From: Myxococcales bacterium
GTDB lineage: Bacteria > Myxococcota_A > Polyangia > Haliangiales > Haliangiaceae
Assembly: GCA_016794545.1 (NCBI GenBank)
Contig: JAEUJX010000112.1
Coordinates: forward strand, 1-34,999
DNA length: 34,999 bases
Direction: 5' to 3'
Every line of letters starts with the position of its first letter. Position 1 is the stretch's first letter. The notes beneath the pieces were generated by a model. It saw only the letters and a list, made by a program, of their open reading frames with translations. It was not told the origin of the DNA and did not search any database. The translations under genes were made by a program, and so were the position numbers. Positions 1 to 7,519 of the stretch are shown piece by piece.

Positions 1-95
1 TAGATGCGCTGCTCGTAGCTCGCGAGCAGCTCGTCGAGCGCGCGGCGGTCTCCGTCGCGCGCGGCGGCGATCAGCGCGGTCTCGGCCTGGTCCAT
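1..95 (-). CDS. ECF-type RNA polymerase sigma factor, N-terminal fragment (runs off left edge)
   Basis: The first 31 codons of a minus-strand gene are visible, starting with the ATG at 95-93 and continuing past the window edge. The peptide opens MDQAETALIAAARDGDRRAL and continues DELLASYEQRI. This is the usual opening of an ECF sigma-70 factor: an acidic start, then the A-x-x-G-D-x-x-A-(L/F)-x-x-L-(L/Y) helix of region 2.1. It is divergent from the thioredoxin operon, whose promoter-like element begins only 20 bases upstream of this start. By position it is the natural candidate to recognise the four repeated elements between 115 and 2229. No copy of that element faces this gene, so self-regulation through it is not evident. 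Regions 2.4 and 4 are outside the window, so the ECF assignment rests on the N-terminus only. Confidence 0.7.
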   Translation of the reverse strand, partial: MDQAETALIAAARDGDRRALDELLASYEQRI

Positions 96-114
96 GCACC
101 GAGGGATAGCACGC

Positions 115-143
115 GAACCCTTTCCGGCGCGCCCGGCTCTCAC
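115..143 (+). promoter_or_regulatory. ECF-type promoter P1 upstream of thioredoxin operon
   Basis: GAACCC at 115-120 is followed after 16 bases by CTCTCAC at 137-143. This has the shape of an RpoE-like ECF promoter (-35 GAAC, -10 near TCTGA, about 17 bases between). The thioredoxin ATG at 148 begins five bases after the TCTCA core, which is where transcription would be expected to start, so the mRNA is probably leaderless. There is no Shine-Dalgarno sequence. The same layout recurs at 1185, 1957 and 2201. Confidence 0.65.
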
Positions 144-147
144 GGTC

Positions 148-531
148 ATGACGATCGAAGTGACGCAAGACAACTTCGAGCAAACGGTCCGTTCCGGCAT
201 CGTGCTGCTCGACTGGTGGGCCTCCTGGTGCGGTCCGTGCCGGGCCTTCGCGCCGGTGTTCGAGCGCGCCAGCGCCAAGCACCCCGACATCGTGTTCGGC
301 AAGATCGACACCGAGGCGCAGCGCGCGCTCGCCGCCGCGTTCGAGATCCAGTCGATCCCGACGCTGATGGCGATCCGCGACGGCGTCCTCGTGTTCTCTC
401 GCCCGGGCGCGCTGCCCGCGGCGGCGCTCGAGGAGCTGATCGCGGGAGTCCGCGCGCTCGACATGAACGAGGTGCGCCGCCACATCAAAGCGTCGGAGCC
501 GGCTGCTGCGCCGGCGAGGAGCTCGCCATGA
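148..531 (+). CDS. Thioredoxin-family protein
   Basis: A 127-residue thioredoxin-fold protein that should carry out dithiol-disulfide exchange in the cytoplasm. It has no signal peptide. The classical active site WCGPC lies at residues 27-31 and the cis-proline before the C-terminal strand is in SIPT (P71). Length and order (WWASWCGPC, KIDTEAQ, IPTLM) match ordinary thioredoxins, with about 20 extra residues at the C-terminus ending in Ala/Pro. An upstream in-frame ATG at 94 would add 18 residues lying across the promoter. The ATG at 148 is preferred because the domain starts there and it sits at the fixed distance from the -10-like element. The stop overlaps the OsmC start by ATGA, so the two are translationally coupled. 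Confidence 0.93.
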   Translation: MTIEVTQDNFEQTVRSGIVLLDWWASWCGPCRAFAPVFERASAKHPDIVFGKIDTEAQRALAAAFEIQSIPTLMAIRDGVLVFSRPGALPAAALEELIAGVRALDMNEVRRHIKASEPAAAPARSSP

Positions 532-1004
532 CCACCCCCGAGACCGTCGCTTCGCCGCCCGCGAAGCCGCGCACGATCGCGCCGTTTCCGCACCGCTACA
601 CGGTTCGCCTCGCGGACCGCCAGCTGCTCGCGCCACCGCGGGCCCCGATCGCCGCCGGCCCTCCGCCGCAGTTCGGTGGCAGCGACACCGCGTGGAGCCC
701 CGAGGAGCTGCTGGTCGCCGCGGCGCTCGAGTGCCTGTGGACGACCTTCGAGGCCTACGCGCGGCGCGACAAGCTCGAGGTCCTCGACTGGGTCGGGACC
801 GGCACGGCGGTGCTCGAGAAGGGCGCGCCGATCCCGACGTTCTCGTCGATCACGCTGCGCGTCGAGCTCGCCGTCGCGGCGGGCGAGGAGGACCGCGCGC
901 GCCGTCTCGTCGAGACCGCGGAGGGGCGCTGCATCATCTCGAACGCGCTCAAGGTCCCGGTCGGGCTCGAGGTCGACGTGCGTGCTACGGTCGGACCGAC
1001 GTGA
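528..1004 (+). CDS. OsmC/Ohr-family protein
   Basis: A 158-residue OsmC-like protein. The family detoxifies organic hydroperoxides or related thiol adducts with a reactive cysteine pair, using dihydrolipoyl or thioredoxin-type reductants. The pattern SPEELLVAAALECLWTTFEAYAR (split across residues 57-79) carries the first cysteine (C69) on the central helix. C135 in EGRCIISNAL corresponds to the second. Length is normal for the family. The second motif is CIISNAL rather than the CP-x-S-x-A form typical of Ohr, so it belongs to the broader OsmC/YhfA-like group and its substrate is open. The start overlaps the thioredoxin stop (ATGA) and its stop overlaps the next start (GTGA), indicating one tightly coupled operon. 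A thioredoxin encoded next door is a plausible electron donor. Confidence 0.88.
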   Translation: MTTPETVASPPAKPRTIAPFPHRYTVRLADRQLLAPPRAPIAAGPPPQFGGSDTAWSPEELLVAAALECLWTTFEAYARRDKLEVLDWVGTGTAVLEKGAPIPTFSSITLRVELAVAAGEEDRARRLVETAEGRCIISNALKVPVGLEVDVRATVGPT

Positions 1005-1186
1005 CCGAGAACCCGCGACGCTGGTGGAAGCGACCGCTCATCGGTGGGCTGCTCGGTGCGGCCGCGGGCTACGCGTTCTACGTGCTGTACGGCTGCGACA
1101 GCGGTTGAGCGCTGCAGGCCAACCCGTTGATCACGACCGCTTACGGTCTTGGCATCGGGTTGTTGATGACCGTGGGTCGTCGCTGA
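1001..1186 (+). CDS. Small DUF6132-like membrane protein with in-frame UGA at codon 36 (possible selenocysteine)
   Basis: A GTG start at 1001 overlaps the OsmC stop. The first 35 codons encode an N-terminal basic/aromatic stretch (RRWWKRP), a glycine-rich membrane helix (LIGGLLGAAAGYAFYVLYG) and the motif GCDSG. Codon 36 is TGA (1106-1108). The same frame then continues as ALQANPLITTAYGLGIGL and LMTVGRR to a TGA at 1184-1186. As I recall the family, small DUF6132-type proteins have GCxSGxC followed by a few residues, NP, a Ser/Thr stretch and YGxxxG. The UGA therefore falls where the second cysteine is expected, although one residue is missing between G and C. Full length would be 61 residues, normal for such proteins. 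The next promoter begins exactly at the downstream stop, as if this were the true gene end. If UGA means stop, the product is a 35-residue truncated protein. The family name is from memory. Confidence 0.6.
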
Positions 1187-1213
1187 ATCCTTTCCCGCGC
1201 TGCACGCTCTCAC
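1185..1213 (+). promoter_or_regulatory. ECF-type promoter P2 upstream of glutamine amidotransferase
   Basis: GAATCC at 1185-1190, a 16-base spacer, then CTCTCAC at 1207-1213, with ATG at 1218 after four bases. The spacing is identical to P1. The -35-like box overlaps the terminal TGA of the extended DUF6132-like frame. There is no ribosome-binding site in the short gap, consistent with a leaderless mRNA. Confidence 0.6.
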
Positions 1214-1217
1214 GGGT

Positions 1218-1994
1218 ATGTGCGAGCTTTTCGCGGTGTCCGCCCGGTACCCCACGAGTATCCAGGCGCCGCTCGGCGAGCTGGCGCGTCATGGCGGGGA
1301 GACCGGACCGCACCGCGACGGCTGGGGCATCGCCTACCTCGACGGTGGCGACGCGTTCGTGGTCCGGGAGGCGGGGGCCGCGCACGAGAGCGAGCTCCGG
1401 CGGTTCCTTCACGAGCGGGACCGCCGCGCCGACCTCGTGATCGCGCACGTCCGCCACGCCACGCAGGGCGAGCTGTCGCTGCGCAACACCCAACCGTTCC
1501 AGCGCGAGCTCGGCGGGCGCGTGCACGTGTTCGCGCACAACGGCATGGTGCCCGGCATCGAGCGTGACCGCCGGTTCCGGGCGAGGTGGACGCGGCCGAT
1601 CGGCGAGACCGATTCGGAGCACGCGTTCTGCGCACTGATCGACCGGCTGCGGCCGCTGTGGGACCGCGGGGTGCCGGAGCTCCGGGACCGCTTCGATGAG
1701 GTCGTCGCGTTCGCGCACGACCTGCGGACGCTCGGTCCCGCGAACTTCCTCTACAGCGACGGGGAGCTCCTGTTCGCGCACTCGCACCGCCGTCGGACTC
1801 CGACGGGCGCGATCGAGCCGCCGGGGCTGCACGTCCGCTCCGACGACGAGGCGACGTGGATCGCGAGCGTGCCGCTCACCGGCAGCGGCTGGCGGCCGCT
1901 GCCCGAGGGCAGGGTGATCGCGCTGCACCGCGGCCGCGAGGTCGCGAGCTCCGCGCGAACCGTTTCGCCCGGCGCGTGGCTCTCACCCGCATGA
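1218..1994 (+). CDS. Class II glutamine amidotransferase (YafJ-like)
   Basis: A 258-residue Ntn-hydrolase-fold protein of the GATase type 2 class. The catalytic cysteine is residue 2, exposed after removal of Met1 (MCELFAVSA). Further family motifs are HRDGWGIAY, the RHATQGELSLRNTQPF loop that holds the glutamine, and the oxyanion-hole HNG in FAHNGMVPG. No synthetase domain is attached, as in the stand-alone YafJ/EgtC-like group, so the ammonia acceptor is unknown. The EgtC relatives hydrolyse a gamma-glutamyl bond in ergothioneine synthesis, which would fit a thiol-related neighbourhood, but no other ergothioneine gene is present. It has its own copy of the shared promoter (P2), and the stop overlaps the next ATG (ATGA at 1991-1994). 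Co-regulation with thioredoxin and an efflux pump is unusual. Confidence 0.88.
   Translation: MCELFAVSARYPTSIQAPLGELARHGGETGPHRDGWGIAYLDGGDAFVVREAGAAHESELRRFLHERDRRADLVIAHVRHATQGELSLRNTQPFQRELGGRVHVFAHNGMVPGIERDRRFRARWTRPIGETDSEHAFCALIDRLRPLWDRGVPELRDRFDEVVAFAHDLRTLGPANFLYSDGELLFAHSHRRRTPTGAIEPPGLHVRSDDEATWIASVPLTGSGWRPLPEGRVIALHRGREVASSARTVSPGAWLSPA
1957..1986 (+). promoter_or_regulatory. ECF-type promoter P3 inside the end of the amidotransferase gene
   Basis: GAACCG at 1957-1962, a 17-base spacer, then CTCTCAC at 1980-1986, with ATG at 1991 after four bases. It lies inside the last codons of the upstream gene, yet keeps the same box-to-start distance as P1 and P2. Its spacer is one base longer than in the other copies. 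Confidence 0.5.
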
Positions 1995-2191
1995 TGACCA
2001 ACGAAGCCTCGTTCGATCGCGTCCTCCGCGTCGTCCTCGGGATCGTCCTGTTGGCGCTCGTGTTCGTCGGGCCGCGCACGCCCTGGGGCTGGCTGGGCCT
2101 CGTGCCGCTCGCGACGGGCCTCGCGGGCTTCTGTCCGCTGTACCGGCTGGTCGGGATCGACACGTGCCGGCTGGCGAAGCGCTCCGCCTAG
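1991..2191 (+). CDS. DUF2892-family small membrane protein
   Basis: A 66-residue inner-membrane protein. A short polar start (MMTNEASFDRVLR) is followed by two hydrophobic segments (about residues 13-27 and 32-48) and the family ending GFCPLYRLVGIDTC. DUF2892 proteins are also found as the C-terminal membrane part of YgaP-like rhodaneses and often accompany sulfur or sulfide-responsive genes. The cysteines in GFCPLY and DTC are the conserved ones. The molecular role is not established. ATG 1991 overlaps the amidotransferase stop; a second ATG at 1994 is equally possible. The gene has its own promoter copy (P3), and the next promoter (P4) starts 9 bases after its stop. Confidence 0.82.
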   Translation: MMTNEASFDRVLRVVLGIVLLALVFVGPRTPWGWLGLVPLATGLAGFCPLYRLVGIDTCRLAKRSA

Positions 2192-2200
2192 CGGCGGCGC

Positions 2201-2229
2201 GAACCCTTTCGAATGCGCGCGGCTCTCAC
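2201..2229 (+). promoter_or_regulatory. ECF-type promoter P4 upstream of the second DUF2892 gene and the RND genes
   Basis: GAACCC at 2201-2206, a 16-base spacer, then CTCTCAC at 2223-2229. Here the start codon is further away (2254) and a Shine-Dalgarno GGAGG is present at 2243-2247, so this mRNA should have a leader of about 20 bases. It is the only one of the four copies with a conventional leader, and it precedes the long unit ending in the RND pump. Confidence 0.62.
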
Positions 2230-2253
2230 CGCCCAGTGTCATGGAGGCCAGCA

Positions 2254-2457
2254 ATGTCGATCGATCGAATCGTGCTCGTGTTCGCGGCGGTGGTGATCCT
2301 CACGGGGACGGCGCTCGCGGCGACGGTGAGCCCGTGGTTCCTGGTCATGCCCGCGTTCGTCGGGCTGAACCTGCTGCAGGCGCAGTTCACGGGGTTCTGT
2401 CCCCTCGCCAAGGTGCTGGGCGCGTGCGGCTGCGAGCGCGGTTCGTTGTTCCGCTGA
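2254..2457 (+). CDS. DUF2892-like small membrane protein, Cys-rich tail
   Basis: A 67-residue membrane protein with two hydrophobic helices (about residues 5-25 and 27-42) and the DUF2892-type ending FTGFCPLAKVL, followed by a short tail with two more cysteines (GACGCERG). It is a paralogue of the gene at 1991 with about the same architecture. The ATG at 2254 is chosen because GGAGG lies seven bases upstream. The last 34 bases also encode the signal peptide of the RND adaptor in another frame, so the two genes are closely coupled. Its role is unknown. Association with thioredoxin, OsmC and DUF6132-like genes points to sulfur or thiol handling at the membrane. Confidence 0.8.
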   Translation: MSIDRIVLVFAAVVILTGTALAATVSPWFLVMPAFVGLNLLQAQFTGFCPLAKVLGACGCERGSLFR

Positions 2458-3563
2458 TCGCGGTGGCCGCCGCGTGCGGTCATCCCGAGCACGCGGTCGA
2501 TCCGCCGGGGCCGCCGGTCCCGGTCGCGATCGCGACCGCGCACGAGGAGAGCCTGCCCGAGCTCTATCGCGCGAGCGGCACCGTGCGCGGGCGCACGACG
2601 ATCGCGCTCACGAGCAAGGTCTCCGGATACGTCCGGGCCGTGCGCGTCGGCGCGGGTGACAGCGTGGCCGCGGGCCAGCTCCTGGTCGAGCTCGAGGCGA
2701 ACGAGAGCCGCGCCGGCGTCGGCCGCCAGCGCGCCGAGCTGGCGCACGCGATCGACGGCCGGGCCGAGGCCACGAGCTCTCTCGAGGCCGCGCGCGCCGC
2801 CGAGGAGCTCGCACGGACCTCGCGCGATCGGGTCGCGAAGCTGTTCGAGACCGGCGCCGTGGCGCGCCAGGCGCTGGACGAGGCCGAGGCCCAGGCGCGG
2901 TCTGCCGCCGCGCAGCTCTCCGCGGCCGAGGCGCGCGTGCGGGGCGCGAGCTCCGCGATCGAGGTCGCGCGCGCGGCGCTGACGCAGGGCGAGGTCTCGC
3001 TCGACTACGCGCGCGTGGTCGCGCCGTTCGCCGGCCGCGTGGTCGAGCGCCGGGTCGAGCCCGGAGCGCTCGCGTCGCCGGGGATGACGCTGCTCGTGAT
3101 CGACGACGGCGGCCGGCCCCGGGTCGAGACCAACGTCGAGGAGTCCCGGGCGGCGGCGATCCGCATCGGAGACGCCGTGACGGTGGAGATCGGTGCGCAG
3201 GCGCCGCTGACCGGCACAGTCGGAGAGATCGTGCCGAGCGTCGACGTCGCGTCGCGCAGCTTCGTGGTCAAGGTCGACCTGCCCGGCGGCGCGAGCGGGC
3301 TCCGGCCCGGGACGTTCGCGCGGGTGGCTTTCGCGACCGGTGCGCGGGCGCGGCTCGTCGTTCCGACCACCGCGATCACGTCGCTCGGTGCGCTCGACCG
3401 CGTGCTCGTCGCCGAGGGCGGGCGAGCGCGGTTGCGCATGATCACGCGCGGCGAGGTCCGCGGGCCGTGGACCGAGGTGCTCTCGGGGCTGTCGGCCGGC
3501 GAGCAGGTCGTCGTCGATCCGGCCGCGGTGCGCGATGGCGCCCCGGTCGAGGTGCGGCGATGA
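2424..3563 (+). CDS. RND efflux periplasmic adaptor subunit, lipoprotein (membrane fusion protein)
   Basis: A 379-residue adaptor that should link the inner-membrane pump encoded next to an outer-membrane channel. The GTG start at 2424 gives a basic n-region and a lipoprotein signal ([17 protein letters not shown]), so the mature protein would be anchored by a lipidated Cys near residue 17. Then come the first lipoyl half-motif ([20 protein letters not shown]), a long Ala/Glu/Arg-rich coiled-coil hairpin, the second lipoyl half ([20 protein letters not shown]), a beta-barrel domain and the membrane-proximal domain ending in GDQV-like [10 protein letters not shown]. This is the HlyD/AcrA order. 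The start lies inside the upstream DUF2892 gene, and the stop overlaps the pump start (ATGA). No outer-membrane TolC partner is in the window. Confidence 0.92.
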   Translation: MRLRARFVVPLIAVAAACGHPEHAVDPPGPPVPVAIATAHEESLPELYRASGTVRGRTTIALTSKVSGYVRAVRVGAGDSVAAGQLLVELEANESRAGVGRQRAELAHAIDGRAEATSSLEAARAAEELARTSRDRVAKLFETGAVARQALDEAEAQARSAAAQLSAAEARVRGASSAIEVARAALTQGEVSLDYARVVAPFAGRVVERRVEPGALASPGMTLLVIDDGGRPRVETNVEESRAAAIRIGDAVTVEIGAQAPLTGTVGEIVPSVDVASRSFVVKVDLPGGASGLRPGTFARVAFATGARARLVVPTTAITSLGALDRVLVAEGGRARLRMITRGEVRGPWTEVLSGLSAGEQVVVDPAAVRDGAPVEVRR

Positions 3564-6500
3564 GCGCGCCGGCGAAGCTCGGCCTCGCGGGGCGGCTCGC
3601 GAAGCTGTTCATCCACTCGAAGCTGACGCCGCTGCTGCTCGTGGCCGCGGTCGGCGTCGGTGCGCTCGCCGTGTGGCGGCTGCCGCGCGAGGAAGAGCCC
3701 CAGATCGTCGTGCCGATGGCCGACGTGTTCGTGCGCATGCCGGGCGCGTCGGCGAAGGAGATCGAGGCGCGGATCACCACGCCGCTCGAGCGCTACCTGT
3801 GGGAGGTGCCGGGCGTGGAGTACATCTACTCCACGTCGAGCCCGGGCCTCGCGAACGTGATCGTGCGGTTCCATGTCGGCGAGGACGAGGAGCGCGCGAC
3901 CGTCCGCCTCCAGCAGAAGCTCGCCGCGCACGCGGACCTGATCCCCGCGGGCGCGTCTCCGCCCCTGATCAAGCTCCACTCGATCGACGACGTGCCGGTG
4001 CTGGCGGTGACGCTGTGGAGCAAGCGCTACTCGGGTTACGAGCTGCGCCGCCTCGCGGCCGAGCTCCAGCAGCAGGTCAAGCAGGTGCCCGGCGTCAGCG
4101 AGGTCACGTTGATCGGCGGCGAGCGCCGCCAGGTCCGCGCGGTGCTCGATCCCGAACGCATGGCGGCGCGCGGCCTGACCCCGGAGCAGATCGAACGCGC
4201 GGTGATGTCCGCGAACGTGCAGCGCCCCGCCGGCGCGGTGAGCTCCGGCAACCGCGAGCTGCTGCTCGAGACCGGCGCGGTGCTGGCGAGCGCGGCTGAT
4301 GTCGGCGACGTCGTCGTCGGCGCGACGGCGGGACGTCCGGTGCTGCTCCGCGACGTCGCCTCGATCGTCGACGGGCCGGAGGAGCCATCGAGCTACGTCC
4401 GGTTCGGCGGCGGTGCCGCGGCGGACGGCAAGGCCCGTGAGCTCGGCGCCGGCGCCGCACCGGCGGTGACGCTCGCGGTCGCGAAGCACGGCGGCCAGAA
4501 CGCGGTGGAGGTCGTCTCCGACGTGATGCGCAAGCTCGATGGCCTGCGCGGCACCGTGGTCCCCTCCGACGTCCAGCTCTCGGTGACGCGCGACTACGGT
4601 GCGACGGCGAGCGAGAAGAGCAACGAGCTGCTGCTCCACATGGGGATCGCGGTGATCAGCGTCGGGCTGCTCATCTGGCTGGCCCTCGGCCGGCGCGAGT
4701 CGATCATCGTGATGCTCGCGATCCCGGCGACGCTCGCCCTCACGCTCGCGGTGTTCTACTTCTACGGCTTCACGCTGAACCGGATCACGCTGTTCGCGCT
4801 GATCTTCTCGATCGGCATCCTGGTCGACGACGCGATCGTGATCGTCGAGAACATCACGCGACACGCGCGGATGCCGGAGAACGAGCACGCGGACCTCGCG
4901 GACATCGCGGTCCGCGCGGTCGACGAGGTCGGCAATCCCACGATCCTCGCGACGATGACGGTGATCGCCGCCATCCTGCCGATGGCGTTCGTCGGCGGCC
5001 TGATGGGCCCGTACATGCGCCCGATCCCGATCGGCGCCTCGGCCGCGATGATCTTCTCGTTGCTCGTCGCGTTCGTCGTGACGCCGTGGGCGACCGTGCG
5101 GCTGCTGCGCCGCGGTCACGGTCACCACGGCGAGACCGAGAGCCGGCTGACGCGCGTGTACCGCCGCGTGATGTCCGCGCTGCTCGGCCGGACGCGGGCG
5201 CGCATGGTGTTCCTCGGTGGCGTCGCGGCACTGCTCGTCGCGGCGATGGCGCTCGTCGCGGTCAAGTGGGTGCGCGTGAAGATGCTGCCCTTCGACAACA
5301 AGAGCGAGTTCCAGGTGATCGTCGACATGCCCGAGGGCACCACGCTGGAGCAGACCGATCGCGTCACGCAGGCGCTCGCCGATGCGCTTCGCACCGAGCC
5401 GGAGGTCACCGACTACCAGACCTACGTCGGGACGTCGGGGCCGTTCAACTTCAACGGGCTCGTGCGCCACTACTACCTGCGCACCGGGAGCAACGTCGCG
5501 GACATCCAGGTCAACTTGCTCGAGAAGGGCGAGCGCGGTGCGCAGAGCCACGCCATCGCGCGCCGCGTGCGCGAGCGGATCGCGCCGATCGCCGCGAAGT
5601 TCGGCGCGCGCATCAAGGTCGCCGAGGTCCCGCCCGGTCCGCCCGTGCTGCAGACGCTCGTCGCCGAGATCTACGGCCCGGACTACGGCCGGCAGGTCGC
5701 GATCGCGAAGCAGGTCCGCGGCCTCATGGAGAGCACGCCCGGTGTCGTCGACGTCGACTGGTACGTCGAGGACGACCGGGAGAAGACGCGGTTCGTGATC
5801 GACGAGGAGAAGGCGGCGCTGAACGGGATCAGCGAGGCGCAGATCGTACGCGCCCTCGAGCTCGCGGTCGACGGAGCACCGGTCGGACTCGTCCACGATG
5901 CGCGCGAGCGCGAGGACGTCGCGATCGTGCTGCACCTCGACCGTGCGAACCGCTCGGACCTCGACCGGCTGCTCCGGCTCGAGGTCGCCGGGAGTAGCGG
6001 CAACCTCGTCGCGATCTCGGAGCTCGTGCGCGTCGAGACGGTGCTCGAGGACAAGTCCATCTATCACAAGAACCTGATGCCGGTCGTCTACGTGACCGCC
6101 GACGTCGCCGGCGAGATCGAGAGCCCGGTGTACGCCATCCTCGAGCTCGGGCCGAAGATCGCCGCGCTCCAGCTCCCCGAGGGCTACGAGCTCGAGCAGC
6201 GCACGGCCTCGCAGCCGTTCTCGACGGACACGTTCGCGATGAAGTGGGACGGCGAGTGGCACATCACGTACGAGGTGTTCCGCGACCTCGGGCTCGCGTT
6301 CGCGGCGGTGCTCGCGCTCATCTACGTCCTGAACGTCGCCTGGTTCCAGTCGTTCAAGACGCCGCTCGTGATCATGTCCGCGATCCCGTTCTCGCTGATC
6401 GGGATCCTGCCGGCCCACGGCGCGCTCGGAGCGTTCTTCACCGCGACGTCGATGATCGGGTTCATCGCGGGCGCCGGGATCGTGGTGCGCAACTCGATCA

Positions 6501-6790
6501 TCCTGGTCGACTTCATCGAGCAGCGTCTCGCCGAGGGTGTCCCCCTCGAGCAGGCGGTGATCGATGCGGGCGCCATTCGCTTCCGCCCGATGGTGCTCAC
6601 GGCCACGGCGGTCGTGGTCGGTGCGTTCGTGATCCTGTTCGATCCGATCTTCCAGGGGCTCGCGATCTCGCTGATGGCCGGCGAGGTCGCCTCGCTGCTG
6701 CTCTCGCGGATGACGGTGCCGGTCGTGTACTTCCTGATGCGGAGGCGCGAGCTGCGGAAGCGGTCACGGCTCGCGCAGCTGGCGCTGTAG
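3560..6790 (+). CDS. RND-family efflux pump permease (AcrB-like)
   Basis: A 1076-residue inner-membrane proton antiporter of the resistance-nodulation-division family, usual length for the class. TM1 is near residues 22-38, followed by the porter domain ([20 protein letters not shown]). TM2-TM6 follow, with the proton-relay aspartates in [14 protein letters not shown] near residue 420. The second porter half and TM7-TM12 end with [19 protein letters not shown]. The second-half relay segment follows the pattern common in pumps labelled HAE-1/AcrB-D-F. Substrates cannot be read from sequence. Its place at the end of a thioredoxin/OsmC/DUF2892 block suggests export of a toxic electrophile, sulfur species or lipid-oxidation product. 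The last 27 bases overlap the convergent DUF998 gene. Confidence 0.94.
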   Translation: MSAPAKLGLAGRLAKLFIHSKLTPLLLVAAVGVGALAVWRLPREEEPQIVVPMADVFVRMPGASAKEIEARITTPLERYLWEVPGVEYIYSTSSPGLANVIVRFHVGEDEERATVRLQQKLAAHADLIPAGASPPLIKLHSIDDVPVLAVTLWSKRYSGYELRRLAAELQQQVKQVPGVSEVTLIGGERRQVRAVLDPERMAARGLTPEQIERAVMSANVQRPAGAVSSGNRELLLETGAVLASAADVGDVVVGATAGRPVLLRDVASIVDGPEEPSSYVRFGGGAAADGKARELGAGAAPAVTLAVAKHGGQNAVEVVSDVMRKLDGLRGTVVPSDVQLSVTRDYGATASEKSNELLLHMGIAVISVGLLIWLALGRRESIIVMLAIPATLALTLAVFYFYGFTLNRITLFALIFSIGILVDDAIVIVENITRHARMPENEHADLADIAVRAVDEVGNPTILATMTVIAAILPMAFVGGLMGPYMRPIPIGASAAMIFSLLVAFVVTPWATVRLLRRGHGHHGETESRLTRVYRRVMSALLGRTRARMVFLGGVAALLVAAMALVAVKWVRVKMLPFDNKSEFQVIVDMPEGTTLEQTDRVTQALADALRTEPEVTDYQTYVGTSGPFNFNGLVRHYYLRTGSNVADIQVNLLEKGERGAQSHAIARRVRERIAPIAAKFGARIKVAEVPPGPPVLQTLVAEIYGPDYGRQVAIAKQVRGLMESTPGVVDVDWYVEDDREKTRFVIDEEKAALNGISEAQIVRALELAVDGAPVGLVHDAREREDVAIVLHLDRANRSDLDRLLRLEVAGSSGNLVAISELVRVETVLEDKSIYHKNLMPVVYVTADVAGEIESPVYAILELGPKIAALQLPEGYELEQRTASQPFSTDTFAMKWDGEWHITYEVFRDLGLAFAAVLALIYVLNVAWFQSFKTPLVIMSAIPFSLIGILPAHGALGAFFTATSMIGFIAGAGIVVRNSIILVDFIEQRLAEGVPLEQAVIDAGAIRFRPMVLTATAVVVGAFVILFDPIFQGLAISLMAGEVASLLLSRMTVPVVYFLMRRRELRKRSRLAQLAL

Positions 6791-7402
6791 CGTCACGGCG
6801 AGCACGGCGTTCCACAGCATCGCGCCGTGGACGTTGATGCGCTCGAGCAGGCCGATCCAGGGCGTCTCGTCGCCCTCGGCCATGGCCCCGCCCTGCATCG
6901 CGGAGAGCGCGCCGCACACGAACAGCACGGCGAGCGTGATCACGGAGTAGACGCGAAACCATCCGCGGAGCGCGATCGCGCCCGCGGTGATCGACGCGAG
7001 GATCAACGCGACCGTGACCGACGTGAGCGCGACGTGCATCGCGTCGGTGAACGTGGGCTCGACGCCGCGCAGGTGGATCGGGAACACGGGGCCGAGCACG
7101 TTGACCAGGCCGAGCGCGATCAGGATCCCGCCGGTGACGCGCAGCGCGCGCGTGCGCGCCGTGGCCCACACGCCGAAGCCGAACGCGATCGAGCCGAGGA
7201 TGTAGACGAAGAACAGCGGCGCGACGATCGCGCGCGACGGAGAGCCGATCGCGTTGAGCTCGCTGATCGTGGTCGTGCGGAAGCTGTAGCCCCGCCAGTG
7301 CAGGCCGCCGATCAGGTCAGCGGCGGCGTAGAACACGCCCGCGATCACGCCGCACGCGAGCAAGGCGCGGGTGTCGACGGTGCGGCTGGCGATCGCGGGC
7401 AT
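6764..7402 (-). CDS. DUF998-family integral membrane protein
   Basis: A 212-residue membrane protein with about six hydrophobic helices. The opening TM plus [19 protein letters not shown] loop is characteristic of DUF998 proteins, whose function is unknown. Start is the ATG at 7402, after which a short polar stretch leads into TM1 ([18 protein letters not shown]). The C-terminal end ([17 protein letters not shown]) contains a helix with His. Its 3' end overlaps the RND gene by 27 bases in the opposite strand. The 117 bases upstream (7403-7519) contain no gene I can support, only GC-rich sequence with a weak 5-bp hairpin at 7445-7457. Confidence 0.85.
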   Translation of the reverse strand: MPAIASRTVDTRALLACGVIAGVFYAAADLIGGLHWRGYSFRTTTISELNAIGSPSRAIVAPLFFVYILGSIAFGFGVWATARTRALRVTGGILIALGLVNVLGPVFPIHLRGVEPTFTDAMHVALTSVTVALILASITAGAIALRGWFRVYSVITLAVLFVCGALSAMQGGAMAEGDETPWIGLLERINVHGAMLWNAVLAVTLQRQLREP

Positions 7403-7519
7403 GACATCCGAAGGCGTTGCATCGGCCGCGCCACCGACGGGAGGCCTCGCCGCGAGGTGGCCCGCGCAGCCGCTGCAGGAGCGTCGCGGGAGCGCGCTAG
7501 ACCTGCGGTGCGCGGGGGC

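Noticed and set aside
1099-1114. Hairpin CAGCG/CGCTG with the UGA in its loop as a SECIS element
   Set aside because: A bacterial SECIS normally lies just downstream of the UGA with a G in the apical loop. This 5-bp stem around the codon is not a good match alone, so it is kept only as a remark.
3005-6418. A 1137-codon minus-strand open frame
   Set aside because: It lies antisense to the well-supported RND adaptor/pump genes. Its translation is a low-complexity mix of Arg, Asp, His and Glu with no domain, as expected from GC-rich codon bias.
7445-7457. Hairpin CCTCG-CCG-CGAGG as a terminator
   Set aside because: Only 5 bp with no T-run, in very GC-rich DNA where such stems are expected by chance.
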